From Gnetum montanum (lineage: Eukaryota > Streptophyta > Gnetopsida > Gnetales > Gnetaceae), in the NCBI GenBank assembly GCA_015680685.1, contig MNCI01009412.1, positions 360,299-424,298 on the forward strand: 64,000 bases of DNA. Direction: 5' to 3'. Position numbers and translations under genes: made by a program. The notes under the pieces are model-generated. The model was given only the letters and a program-made list of their open reading frames with translations. It made no database searches and was not told where the DNA came from. Shown piece after piece: positions 34,605-45,895 of the stretch (positions are counted from its first letter, which is position 1; every line of letters begins with the position of its first letter).

Positions 34605-36488
34605 ATGGCCCCTCTTTGTTGATGTTTGTAGGAGTGGCCCAAGAGGCATCGACAGAGAATTACAAAACACCACAGCAGTCATGCAACCAACATGACTCGT
34701 CAATTTAAGATCAGATGTTGTTTCACCATGCCCAAGAGTACCATGGGAATAAGGGTATGTTGAGGGATAAGGGATATAAGAAATGCTAGGGAGATGAAAT
34801 TTAAATGGTGGAAAAATCATGATGTAAAATGGGAAGTTAGCATGGCTAACAGTGACCATGGCATGAAGTAGTTTATCTCTAAAACGTTGACCTCTCATCA
34901 GAGTACTCATGAGAGAGTCAAATTTGATCCAAGAATAGGCCAATTATGAAGATGTAGCATTGTCAATTTACTTGGGGATGTGTTTTTTTCCATTCTCCTT
35001 TTCTTTGCGAACCTTCTTTGGGTTCGACTTACTATTGAATGTTAGCTGCAAGTTGGCCATCAAGAAGATGGGCTTTTCTTTGATGCAACCACATTGCATC
35101 TATAGAATAGATGTTTCCTCCCAAGGATGATTTGCATTACATTTGCTTGGGCCTTAACTAGCAACAAAGGCTCCCCATAGGATGAGTTTTGTTACGTCCA
35201 TCATGGATTCTATAGTTGACATGAAGGAAGGTGTCATGTAGGTCACAATGCATATGCATCAAAGGGCTGCACAATCATTAGTAGGTGGGAGATGAGAGGA
35301 TATTGGGGTGAAGGAGTGGATGTGCATAGGTTGTAATAAGGATGAGGGAAATGTGCACTCTTGAGTGGCTCAGCTAGTCCAATCATGCACATCAGTGCAA
35401 TGTGGTGAATTGCTACTGTGATCAGATGCATCTTTGCACAACTACCTCCAAGGTTTCATCCTAAAAACACAACTTATAGGAGAAAAGAAAACAATAAAAC
35501 ATGAATTGCTAGGGCAAATTTCGTATGTGGAGATGCTGTAGGTGCTAGATGCGAAGATTCTACAAATATGTCAAATGCTATGCTAGTTGTAAGTGCTCAG
35601 GAAGCCAGTGAAAGTGCTAGGCTAATGATGTTATGAGTCCTTTGAAGACAATGTCAAGTTTTTGAATTAGATAAAAACCATGCTAGTTTAAAGTCCTAGC
35701 AGAGCATGAACCCAGTTTAAGGTCCTAGTAGACCATGATGTGCTAGTTTATAGTTCTAGCAGACTATAGGATGCTAGTTTAATGTTGTAGTGGATAATGG
35801 ATGTTGTGCTAGTTTAATGTCATAACCCAAGGACAAGTTGTTATTCTAGTTTAATGTCATGACCCAAGGATGAGATATTGTACCAGTTTAATGTCATGAC
35901 CCAAGGACAGGTTGTGCTAGTTTATAGTCATAGCGGACTAGTGCTTACCTTGCTCGTATAAGGTGTGATGCAACATGCATAGTCATGTTGTGTGCCTGCA
36001 AGATCCTACAAAAATCAACTAGAAAGAAAACAACATGAAACAACACCCATTGTAAATAGAGTTATAATGCACAAATGAAAGGAAAGTAGTGCAAAAATTG
36101 ATAGTTTAAGGCCCTTTTGGGCTGTAGGCTAGTTTAAGGCCTTTTCAGGCCATGAGCTAGTTTAAGGCCTTTTTGGGCCATGTGTTTTTGTAGTTTTTTT
36201 ATGTGTTTTTGATGTTTTTCAAATGCAACGCATAAGCTAAGTAGATGAATGTGTAAACAAAGTGAAGTAGTGTGTAAGCTAGGCAAGTAGGTGCAATGTA
36301 AATGCATGAACAAATGCAACCCAAGAAAAAACTAAAAATGCATGGCCAATCGAGGCAAAGGGTAGGCAGACACCTAGCACATTTTTGGCCAAGGGAAAGT
36401 CTTGGTCATGTAGTTGCTTCCTAATTAGGTGTGGATTAGGGAGTGTGTAAGGCTTAGGATTCTCTGAGAGGCTATTGGCTTCAACCGC
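34605..36488 (-). other. 3' non-coding region of element D
   Basis: No gene. It starts (sense) right after the protease with CTAGTTTAAGGCC units at 36180-36095. It then has about ten spaced copies of TAGTCATGACATTAAACTAGCA-like sequence (35945-35680, sense orientation) and ends in the PPT. The sequence TAGTTTAA plus a GTC-TAGC element is the same motif found in E and J. Confidence 0.6.
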
Positions 36489-37050
36489 TCATTTGGGTGT
36501 GTTAGCCTTATGCACTACGTTGGTTGTCATAGGTGTACCACCAAGAAACTCCTCTTCCAAAAATTGTGCCATGTATATGTTATGGATAATCGAAGAGGAA
36601 GTGTTATCACCATGGATGATAACTTGACCACCTTCATATGGAAGGTGGATTTCTTGGTGGATGGGAGAGGAGATGGCCCTTAGTTGGGCTAACCGAGGCC
36701 TACCTAGAATCATGTTGAAACCTAGCATCTCTTCTATGATAGAAAAATCTACAATGGTGGGGAATTGCTATCTTGTCGTAAAGGCTAGGTTGATTGTACC
36801 CTTGACAAGGACACGTGATTTGTTGAAGGATTTTAGACACATGGTTTTGTTTTGCCTGATTTCATCTGCAAGACCTAGTTTGTCGATGATGGAGAACACG
36901 ACCATGTTCATTGCTGCACCATCATTAACATGCACTCTATGGATGGTGCACTACCCAACACATATGCTAATGGATAGTGGAGCTGTAGTGACCTCCCCTT
37001 GTTCGGAGTTGACTTTGACTGCATAATCATAGAAAACTAGGGATGCTGAA
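36489..37050 (-). pseudogene. Protease-like domain of element D
   Basis: Minus strand: an active-site-like VNDGAAMNMVVFS (DGA in place of DSG/DTG) near 36920, then LAFTTRQQFPTIVDFSII, and the open stretch 36728-36489 with GFNMILGRPRLAQLRAISS, HQEIHLPYEGGQVIIHGD. The ILGRPxL and HQ..H.P...G..IHGD pattern is that of plant gypsy proteases. The domain ends at about 36489, and nothing RT-like follows. Confidence 0.7.
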
Positions 37051-37199
37051 TTTGAATCTTGTAGTGTAGGTGGCAACATCATTGCATGGATGGATGTCTC
37101 ATTTGCAGGGATGTCCTTCGTAATAGAAATGGATGCTAAGATTCAAACCAATGATTAGTAGTGAGTAGATGAATTCATGACCAGGTTGTACAAGCTCAA

Positions 37200-39850
37200 C
37201 ATTATATTCTTTTGGTTGAGCATTTGTTTCACCTGGGTTAGTATAGCTATGAAGTCCTTGTCATTAGTCATTGTGTTGGCCTTGACTTCATCCATGTGGC
37301 TTGAGAGAGAGATCTCTCATGGAGGGGACTTGGGTTTGGTCTACTTGGCCTAGTTGGGGGTAGGGACCCTAGTGTTTGGTTATTTCTTGTTAGCTGTGTG
37401 GCCTTTGCTTTAGCCCTGGGGGTTGCGAGGTGCTCATTTTTCCTCTTGCATTGCCATTTGGTAGGCATACCCAAGTTGCTAGTGGGGTCAACCCTCGAGG
37501 GAGGAGAGATTGAGATATTGCCCACTATTGGGCTTTGGGTAGGTGAGGGGCCATCACATTGTGACACCCTTAAGACAAAGGGTAGTATAGGAGTTGTTTT
37601 ATGACGAACTCATTGTGGCACCTTGATAATGAAAGCTTGCTTAGTGGTTGTTGTTGCTGCATCATGCTAGTTTAACATCTTAGCAGATGGTTGGTGTGGA
37701 ACCTTTACCACAAAGGGTGTTGTCAGTGCTCGAGGTGGAACTTTGATAATAAAGGAAGGCCTCTTGCTTGTGGAGGCTGCAAGGACCTTTGCCTTGTTAG
37801 GAGGCACACTGATCAGAAAAGGTTGTTGCACAGGTTTGGGCTTACCACCCATGATAATGGAATTTATGACATAGGAGGAATCATCTGTGTTGGATTGAAT
37901 TTCCATGTCAATCACTAGTTGGCCTAATTCTATCATTCTTTGTAGGTCATCCTGCAAAGCATGATAATTATCTGTATTATGACTAGACAACTAGTGGTAA
38001 TGATAGTATTGGTCTAGCTTGAAGTGTTGTGGGACTAGGGGCTCATTTGGTACTGCTGAGGTAGGGTTCTTTAGTAGTTCGCAGTACCTATGATATTTTT
38101 GGTGAGAAATCTCTGATATGTGTTTGTATTGGATCTTCCTGGCTTTCAATAGTTGCTCCAATAGCTCAAAGGATTCCATTGGTAGTGGTGTATACTATGA
38201 GCAGTCCATGGACTAAAAGTTGGACCCTGGGGTGGCCCCTACCGATGTAGGTGAGTTGGCACTAGAGTTGGAAGTTTTGTCAATTGGGGCATTGGGCTAC
38301 TTAGTTGTTGGGCCTTGATTGGTTACTTTTGTGCTTGCAACCACTATTGCTACTATTGTGTTTTGCTTGCAAGCATGTTGGTTTCTATAGGCCACATAAG
38401 CTGGTTCATTGCTAACTTGTGCTACTTCCACTATGCTTTTTGCTTGGGTAAAGGCTTGGCTAAGAGACTTTGGGGCTAGATAATATATTCTGGACTTAAT
38501 GAAGTCATTTACTACACCTTTGAATATGGCCAATTGATATGCCTTTGCTAGGGGTTCATGCATTTCACTCAATGCAGCATTCCAATGTTGAAGGAATTTT
38601 GGCATGGGCTCTAGTGGTCCCTACTTAACCTGCATGAGCTAGTCGAGGGTTGCTTCGGGCTTTAGGTTGTACTTGAAGCATGTCACAAACTGGCTTATGA
38701 GATCCTCCAAAGAGGAGGTTGAGGCCTTGGGTAGCATGCTATACTAGTCTAAGGCCTTGCTAGTGAGTGACATGGGGAACACGTGCATGATGGTGTGTGG
38801 CCAAGCTTGAAGGAGTAGGCGCTCAAATCAAAATATGACCAAGTGTGCATTAGGGTCTCCTTCACCATTGTACTTGGTGAATTGTGGCAGCTGGACCCTA
38901 GTTGGAGAGTTAGAGGTAGTACTGTAGGTCATATTGGATCATCTTGGTAGAAGTCCACCACCTTGATGGTGTCAGAGGAGGTAGCCTTTAGTCAGTTAAT
39001 CTCCTCTATCAAGCTTTGGATTAGCTAGAATGCTTGATCTAAGCTTGGGGATGTGCCAATTGGTTACATTGGCTAGGCTTGTGTCAATTGCATAGCATAG
39101 GGTAGAATTTTTGGTTGTGGAGTTTGCCAACTTAACATCATAGTAGATAGTTGTTGCTAGTTTAACACCGTAGCAGACGATTGTTGCCAGTTTAATGTCG
39201 TAGTAGATGGCTGTTGATGTGTTGGCTGAGTGATGGGTGCGATGATTGAAGTAGGCCACACATGAGTGGGTTGGACGGACACCGTAGATGCCAATGAGAT
39301 AGGTAGGATGTAGGATGCCTAAGTTGTCTAGGGTTGTGAGGTGGCCCCTGCATGAGCATATTGTTAGGCAAATGCATTAGTTTCTTGTAGGGAAGGCTAA
39401 ATTTGCATGGTCACCATTTCATAGAGGATAGGTGAATTGAATTGAGGAGGGGCTGTACTAGGAAGTGGTCATTGGAAGATAGTGTAGAGAGGGCTCTCGC
39501 ACTCAGAGTGGGCCTCAAACTCATTTTCTTCCCTCTGTGAGGCTTCCTCATAGGTTTTCCTTGCATCATGCTTGTTTTCATGGATGATTTGGGATAACAA
39601 TTGATGGTAGGACTTTGTGAGTGGGATTATGTCAAATATGAAGGGGCTGTACTCTCATTCGTTCCAGTGGATTCATTCATAGTTCTATTTTTCCTCCAAA
39701 TCAAGGTAATCCACTGGTAGTCCTACTTGGATTTTGGCACAAAAAAAATTGTATTGTTCATGGCTTAGTGTAGCATGCTTTGGTTGAATTGTAGTGTCAA
39801 ATGTGCTAGACACCAACATGGAAGGTTGATCCAGATTCATATTCACATAT
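37200..39850 (-). pseudogene. gag pseudogene of element D
   Basis: Likely start near 39843 (MNLDQPSMLVSSTFD). The N-terminal part has LSHEQYNFFCAKIQVGLP and a charged KTYEEASQREENEFE stretch. The middle has a low-complexity Gln/Thr region (39210-39120) built on the LNWQQSS repeat. The capsid-like core (about 38870-38430) reads NAHLVIF, LTSKALD, PMPKFLQHWNAALSEMH, AYQLAIFKGVVNDFIKS and LAPKSLSQAF. The C-terminal part (37990-37667) is Pro/Lys-rich (FLISVPPNKAKVLAAST). Gag of element F is collinear. Several stops occur. Confidence 0.75.
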
Positions 39851-40642
39851 CAGTTGTGAGAGTTGTTGTTTGCAAAAAATGGATAACTCTAAGAAATAGC
39901 AAAAAAAATGACTAAGTCTATCAGTAGTCGGAAAATGGCTAAGTATAAAAATATAGAAAAAATGGCTAAGTGTAACAATGCAGAAAAAATGCTAACTATG
40001 AAAATGCAGAAAAATGCTAAGTATGAAAACTACTAAAAATGGCCAACTCTGGTGCTACACTTGCTATGCTGTATCTCGTCATGCTTGCTACACTATAGCT
40101 TAGCATGCTCGCTATGTTGGAGCTTGCTACTATAGCTTGTCATGCTCGCTATCCTAGAGCTTGTTATGCCCACTACACTGGGAGGGGTTGCTACATTGAT
40201 AGGGTCACTACACTACACGAGACATAGGTAGCGTAACATAGTAGACAACGTAACACAGTAGACACAGTAGACAACATAACATAGTGGATAGCATAACACA
40301 GTAGATAGTTAGCATAACAAAATAGACTATTTGGAAACTACTATGCTGGCGGGGTTGCTACACTGGATAAGACACAGGTAGTGTAACTCAAAAGATAGTT
40401 TTGGACTTGCTATGATGATAGGGACACCATGCTACATGTGAAATAGGTAGTAGAATGTAGTAAATAATTTTGCACTTTCATCCTACAGGATTCTAGAGAA
40501 ATCATAGTGGTGACCAATCTATACCACTTGGTAGATAGACAACCATAGGGGTGTCATGTCTACACTAGTAAGTTACTAGTGATGGGGTACAAATAGCATG
40601 CAAGATTACCCATGATACACAGAAACGACATGGAGGTTCAAG
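39851..40642 (-). other. Leader (5' untranslated) region of element D
   Basis: Between PBS and gag. No gene. It contains A-rich repeats AAAATGGCTAAGTAT (39900-40035) and a dense field of GCTATGCT / AGCATAACA / GTAGACA words (40060-40420) resembling the LTR arrays. If transcribed, this would form many local hairpins. Confidence 0.55.
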
Positions 40643-40659
40643 CCCTCCTTCTAGCACCA
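40643..40659 (-). other. Primer-binding site of element D
   Basis: Sense TGGTGCTAGAAGGAGGG lies eight bases after the LTR end (ATCA then TAGTTTT). The TGG start fits a tRNA CCA end. It continues CTTGAACC, compatible with a tRNA T arm (GGTTCAAG). I could not match it to a known plant tRNA. Element F has a decayed version at 52534-52521. Confidence 0.6.
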
Positions 40660-40666
40660 AAAACTA

Positions 40667-41998
40667 TGATGCCAAAAATCTCGATGGTTGGAACACTGAG
40701 AGGTTGTTGGGTGTACAGCCTAACCTCAAATCCATGTGAGGGCCTTGCTGGAGAAAATAGAAATGGGGTGCCCTGAATGGTTTGGTCAATCAGATGGGGA
40801 ATTATGTGGTGTCAAATAATTGATTGCGAATAGTGATTTTAGAGTGTGACACATGGAGGTTGAACTAAAAGAAAACATGGCACACATAATAGTAGAAACA
40901 TACTAAAGTATGTAACCAGGATAAAAAGCATGTACAAACATCTAATAATGCAACATGTATGGTGCAGTAGAATAAAATAAGAGCTTGGGAGAGAAAATGC
41001 ACCACCCAAAAATTTGGGGAGTATAGCTAATTCACAAAGGTATACATAATGTACAATAGGCGTAGTGGGAGTGCAATCATAGCCTCGATGGTTTCAGGCT
41101 GTGAAGTCTGGTGCTCATTGTGTTGAACTGTGCCTACTAGGTTGGTAGCCACAGTGTACCGTGTGAGGTTCTACTAGGTTGCAATAGGGCTATAGTGTAC
41201 CATGTGGTGTAGTTGTGCCTCTTTGCTAGTGTGGGGTGCTCTGGGTCTTGTTTTCCCACATAGCTAAGTGCCAAGATGCCAAAGTGCCAAAAAAATGGAA
41301 TTGCCAACTACCTCCTTGGTGAAAAATAAAAGCCAACCTCCTGTGAAATAGGGCACTGGGGTATTTATAAGGCTAGGGTTATCCCAAAATGCAAATCAAG
41401 TGCCACATGGCAGTGTAGTGGGTGGGATCATGGGATGTTGTCTACTGCACTCGTTCCATGTTACATGTGATACATGGGAAGCTGGTTGCTACTATCAACT
41501 GTGCTTGTCCCGTGTCACGCATGGGACATGGAACACTATATACTATGCCCATGCACTATCTACTATGCCTGTCCAATGTCTACTATGCTTGTCCATTGTC
41601 TACTATCTACTGTGCCCATCCCATGTCACATGTGGGATAGGGGACATTGTCTACTACGCATGATAAGGTGCTACGCTGCACTACACTACACAGCATAACA
41701 AGGTGCTATGTTATGTAGCGTAACAAGGTGCTACACTGTGCTATGCTATAGAGTGTAACAATGTGCTATGTTACATTATGCTACACAGTGTTATAGGGTG
41801 CTATGCTATGCTACACTACATAGCGTAACAAGGTGCAGAAAGTGCCATCATTCTAACACTTAGAAAAATTTTGCAAATCTAGTAGTTTGGAGCAAACTAT
41901 ACTTAACACTTGGAAAAATATGGGCAAAGTGTCATTGTTTTGACACTTAGCAAAATTTGTAGTTGAGATGCTAAAACCCAAAATTTTGTGGTGTTTCA
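40667..41998 (-). repeat. 5' LTR of element D
   Basis: Sense start TGAAACACCACAAAATTTTG at 41998, sense end ...TTTGGCATCA at 40667. It is collinear with the left LTR over its whole length, with scattered, mostly transition differences. TATA is at about 41370-41361. The GCTACGCT array (41664-41835) and the hairpin-like ACATG units (41455-41645) are both present in this copy. Confidence 0.85.
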
Positions 41999-42714
41999 CT
42001 TCGGGAAAACATCTCAATGCTCGCTCTCCCTTGTCCATGTTGATGAGTTTGGAGTGTTGATGTTCACTTTGGCATGTCATGTTGACTACTACGCTTTGGC
42101 TTTCATGCTTTGGTTGTCACGCTCTAGATGTCACACTTTGATCACTATGCTCTAGCCTCCACTCCTTGCTCCAAGCATGCTACGTTTTGTAACTTCTTGT
42201 TTTTACTTTGGGAAATGACAGTTTACTCTTGGTGAAATGTGCATATATACCCTCCTAGGGTAACTAAATGTGCTACCTACTAGGAGAGTGTCCCATACTT
42301 AGGAAAATTTTCAAAGTTTTTTTAAGCCTAGCAAGAGGTTGAACATAGCAACCAAAGTTAGAAAATTTTTGAACTTTTTTTGGTGGTCCCCAGACTTAGA
42401 AATTTTTCTAAATTTTTCTAATTGCCCAGTGAATGCCTAGCCTAACTCCATGTTCCAAGCACTTCCAACCTTGTCTAAACCAACATATCCTACATAATTA
42501 ATGGTTTTCTATGACCTTAAACTAGCAAACCATGGCCTACTAAGGCTTGAAATTATCCCATGTACTTGCTTCTCTAATTCTACATTTGCACACTCACGCA
42601 AATTTTCATTGCACTACTTTCCTTATTTTATGCATTTTGACATCATTTAAGATAGGTGTAGCTTGATGATTTTGCTGGTTTTTTTGTAGGGAACTTGGTA
42701 GGATTGCAACATGA
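41999..42714. other. Unassigned DNA between D and E
   Basis: No gene. 42060-42180 has short repeats of the type CACGCTTTGGCTTTCATGCTTTGG / CACGCTCTAGATGTCAC. 42510-42560 contains GACCTTAAACTAGCAAACC, the Tat-family motif, so the right part may be the remains of E's 5' portion. Confidence 0.45.
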
Positions 42715-43189
42715 GCACATGCATGTATTTTTATTCACCTTTGGTCCTTACCGAGCCTCATGGTGACCTCAAGTGATACATTGATATCAAATGCCTAGAC
42801 CTTGAGCCCATGTCCTATGATGAACATGTAACATCTATAGAGGAACCACTAGATTGGCTGGACCATCTAGTTAAAGCTCTAGATCTAGAGGTAGACGATG
42901 TCATTGAGGATCCCCTCATTGTTGTTCCTGTAGCAACACTTAGTGACAAGGTGAAAACACTAAAACTTAGTTCCATGTTAGAGTCTCAACACACTTAGAA
43001 CATTTCCAAGGTCCTCAATGATAACATTAGGGCATTTGCATGGTCCTATGAACACATGCGAAGCCTAGACTCTTGCATACCGCAACACAATATAATCCTT
43101 GATCCTTATGTAAAACTAGTTAAGTAGAAAGCCCATAAGGTTAGGCCTATTCCTAGTTTCATAAAGATGGTTTCATCTAGGAAATTGAC

Positions 43190-44300
43190 TACATAGATTG
43201 GGTCTCTAACATTGTGGTTGTACCTAGGAAAAATGGAAGCATATGCGTTTGCATAGACTTCTAGGATCTAAACAAGGTGATCATTAAAGATGATTTTCTG
43301 TTGCCTAGTATTGATCAATTCATTGATACTATGGCTAGCCATGCCTTGTGGTCCTTTATGGATGGGTTCTCTAGTTACAACTAGATTTAGATCAACCCAA
43401 AGAACTAGCTCAGTACTACCTTCATGACCCCTTGGAGGATGTTTTTCTATACAATGATGCCTTTCAAACTTAAGAACGTAGGAGTGACCTATCAACATGC
43501 TTTGAAATACATATTTAGTGATTATTTCCTATATTTTCTCAATGATTATATTGATGACATAGTAGTTAATTTCAAAATGGCACACAACCATGTAAATGAC
43601 TTAGACCATGTACTCAAATGTTGCCTTAGAGGTAACCTTAGATTGAATTCCAAAAAGTGTGTCTTTGGTGTCAAGACCGATTGCATGCTAGGGTTCATAG
43701 TATTAGAAGTAGACATACACATAGACCTCAATAAGGTTAAGGCCATCATCAACTTAGCACCACTAGCTAACCTTACAGAGCTATGTGGGTTACAAGGTAG
43801 ATTATAATTCATTTGCAGGTTTATCGCATGGTTGACTGACAAGTTGTAGCCAATGCAACATGTGCTCAAAAAAGGGGTCCACTTTGAGTGGACAGTTCAA
43901 TGACAAGTGGCATTTGATAGCCTTAAACATGAGGTAGCTCAAGTTTCTACAGTCTACCCTCTATAAGGAGATAAACCATTCTACATCTACCTTACAACCT
44001 CTAACACGTCCATCACTTCTCTACTTTGCCAGAAGCAAGACGATGGCTCAAAGTTCCCTATATACTACCTAAGCCATGTGTTAGTGGTCCATGAAGCAAA
44101 GTACAAATATGTGGAGAATAACTACCTCACCTTAGTCTTTGTGCTTAAGAAGTGGAGGCACTATCTTTTCTATAGCTAGGTAAACATCATCTACAAAAGC
44201 AATGTACTCTGGGCAATCACCATGAACATTTACAAAAGTAGTTAGATTACATGGTAATATTTGCAAAGTTTGACTTGCATTACATAGCACAAGCATCAAC
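43190..44300 (+). pseudogene. Reverse transcriptase and RNase H of element E
   Basis: RT: VVVPRKNGSICVCIDF, DDFLLPSIDQFIDT, FMDGFSSYN, TTFMTPWRMFFYTMMPF, then ATYQ-type VTYQHALKYIF and the active site DYIDDIVV near 43550. NLRLNSKKCVFGV, LGFIVLEVDIHID and LCGLQGRL follow, the last typical of Tat-type elements. RNase H: FYIYLTTSNTSITSLL, FPIYYLSHVLVVHEAKYKYVE, WRHYLFYS. Stops and one frame change near 44220. Confidence 0.85.
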
Positions 44301-44410
44301 TAAAGGTCAAGAAATAGCTACATAACTAATGGCTTCACCAATAAATGATCAAGCTATGATAGATCCAAAATTTTTGCATGAGCATGTTAGCATAATAAGC
44401 CAAGCACCTN

Positions 44411-44583
44411 ATGACTTAGAAAAGCACTTTCTCAAAAAATTTGCAACTGCAAATATCCAACATATTCCCTATAACAAAAACAACATTGTCAACACATTTG
44501 CTATGTTAGCCTTAACTATTGCACCTAACATGTTTCATGCCTTTCCCACCTTAATAGCAGAATGCATTGAGCCTATTACATAA
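44411..44583 (+). pseudogene. Remnant of a second (archaeal-type) RNase H in element E
   Basis: Directly after a single N (44410) the frame reads DLEKHFLKKFATANIQHIP, NKNNIVNTFAMLALTIA. This matches the C-terminal end of the extra RNase H of Tat elements (LLEKFE...IQHIPR..N..AD.LA.LAS pattern). Upstream of the N is the end of the ordinary RNase H and a linker (PINDQAMIDPKFLHEH). The catalytic body of the second domain is therefore missing at the N. Position is canonical: after the first RNase H and before integrase. Confidence 0.65.
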
Positions 44584-44629
44584 ACAACTGCCATTGCATC
44601 TATAGCCATAAAAAGCACAACTCATGCAC

Positions 44630-45895
44630 AAGAATGGTATGATGACATTAAGATGTAAATTCAATAGGATGAGCCTCCACAATATCTAACCACTGCCCAA
44701 AATGATGTAGTGTGAAAGTGGTTGTGGTAGTATGTCATCGTAGGTGATAACACACTATGTTGCAGATTCTACAATGGCATACTACTAATTTATGTTAGCA
44801 ATAACAAAGCACAAACAATTGTTGATCAAGTCCATAAGGGACTTTGTGGAGGTCACATAGCATGTCAGGAAATGGCATAAAAAATTTGATAGTTAGGCTA
44901 CTATTGGTTGTACATGAAGCGTGATTGCATTTCCAAGGTCAAGATGTGTGATATGTGTCAATGGAATGACAAATTGCTACACGTTCCACCTACTGAACTA
45001 CATACCACATAGATCACATTGCCATTCCAACGTTTGTATAAGATGCCTAACTTTGCTCATCAACATAGATCTATGATGCCTAAGTCTTCTGCAGGACATA
45101 GCTTCATCATAACCGCAATCGAATACTTTACCAAGTGGGTTGAATATATTCCCCTTAGGAAGATAACATCACAATAGGTTTGTAAATTCATGCTTAGGAA
45201 CATAGTAACCCAATTTGGTCTACCTATAACTATAGTCACAGACAACAGGCCATAGTTTAGTAGTGTAGAAACCAAAGCCTTTTGTGAACACCTTGGCATT
45301 AAGCATTCCTTTTCATCACTATATTACTTGTAGGAAAATGGCCAAGTGAAGGCCACAAAAAAATTTATCATCAACCTTTTGAAGAAGATGCTCACTAGCA
45401 ACAAATGATGATGGCATGAGCAGTTGGTCTACACACTATGGGCCTATCGCACAACATGTAGAACAAAAATAGGTAAGATACCATATAACCTTGTATATGG
45501 GTTTGAAGCGATTTTGCATCTTGAATTGTAGGTCCCATCACTCTGTGTGATGCTCTCAAGCTTCATTGATGAGGCCTAGAATAATAAGTTAAGAACCATT
45601 GACCTTGATAGTATAAAGGAGGAGGACATGTAGATGCTTGATTGAATTGAATGGTACTAAGAAAAGCAATAGTAGAAGCACCACCACAATTAGCATAAAC
45701 ACCCAATCAGGAGAGGGGATTTAGTCCTCAAGGCCATTTGTGAACCTATGGATAAATTCTCAGCCAACTAGGAAGGGCCTTTCTTAGTTAGTAAGGCATA
45801 TGAAAATGGAGCATTCAAGCTTGCTGAACTAGATGGCAATGATTTTGCTAATCCGATCAACCATTTATACTTAAAGCCATACTATGCTTAGTACA
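44630..45895 (+). pseudogene. Integrase of element E
   Basis: HHCC region: VHKGLCGGHIACQEM, GYYWLYMKRDCISK, CDMCQ. Core: PKSSAGHSFIITAIEYFTKW, VEYIPLRKITS, IVTDNRP-FSS (second Asp), CEHLGIKHSFSS, and ENGQVKAT where the Glu is expected. C-terminal: KIPYNLVYGFEAI, RGDLVLKAI, WEGPFLVSKAYENGAFKLAELDG, NHLYLKPYYA stop. Only isolated stop codons break a long collinear frame, so this is one of the better preserved domains in the window. Confidence 0.85.

Larger units (their letters stand above)
33302..41998 (-). mobile_element. Element D: two-LTR, gag-PR-only (pol-less) retrotransposon
   Basis: It has long terminal repeats 33302-34604 and 40667-41998. The PBS (40659-40643) and the polypurine tract (34620-34605, sense AACAAAGAGGGGCCAT) sit exactly inside them. 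Reading right to left: leader, gag (about 39850-37200), protease-like domain (37050-36489), then directly a non-coding tail. No RT, RNase H or integrase exists between 36489 and 34620, although related element E has them. The total length of 8,697 bp and the correct termini make it a gag-bearing non-autonomous form rather than a random fragment. The bases flanking the two ends (TGGTG and CTTCG) do not match, so no target-site duplication is visible. Confidence 0.8.

Noticed and set aside
35680-35945. CRISPR-like array
   Set aside because: The repeats are imperfect, unevenly spaced, found in both coding and non-coding parts of retrotransposons, and the genome is eukaryotic.
33290-42005. Target-site duplication for element D
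   Set aside because: The five bases outside the two LTR ends do not match, even allowing a one-base shift.
45060-45299. Minus-strand frame inside element E integrase
   Set aside because: Antisense to the integrase core, which reads through the same bases with conserved motifs.
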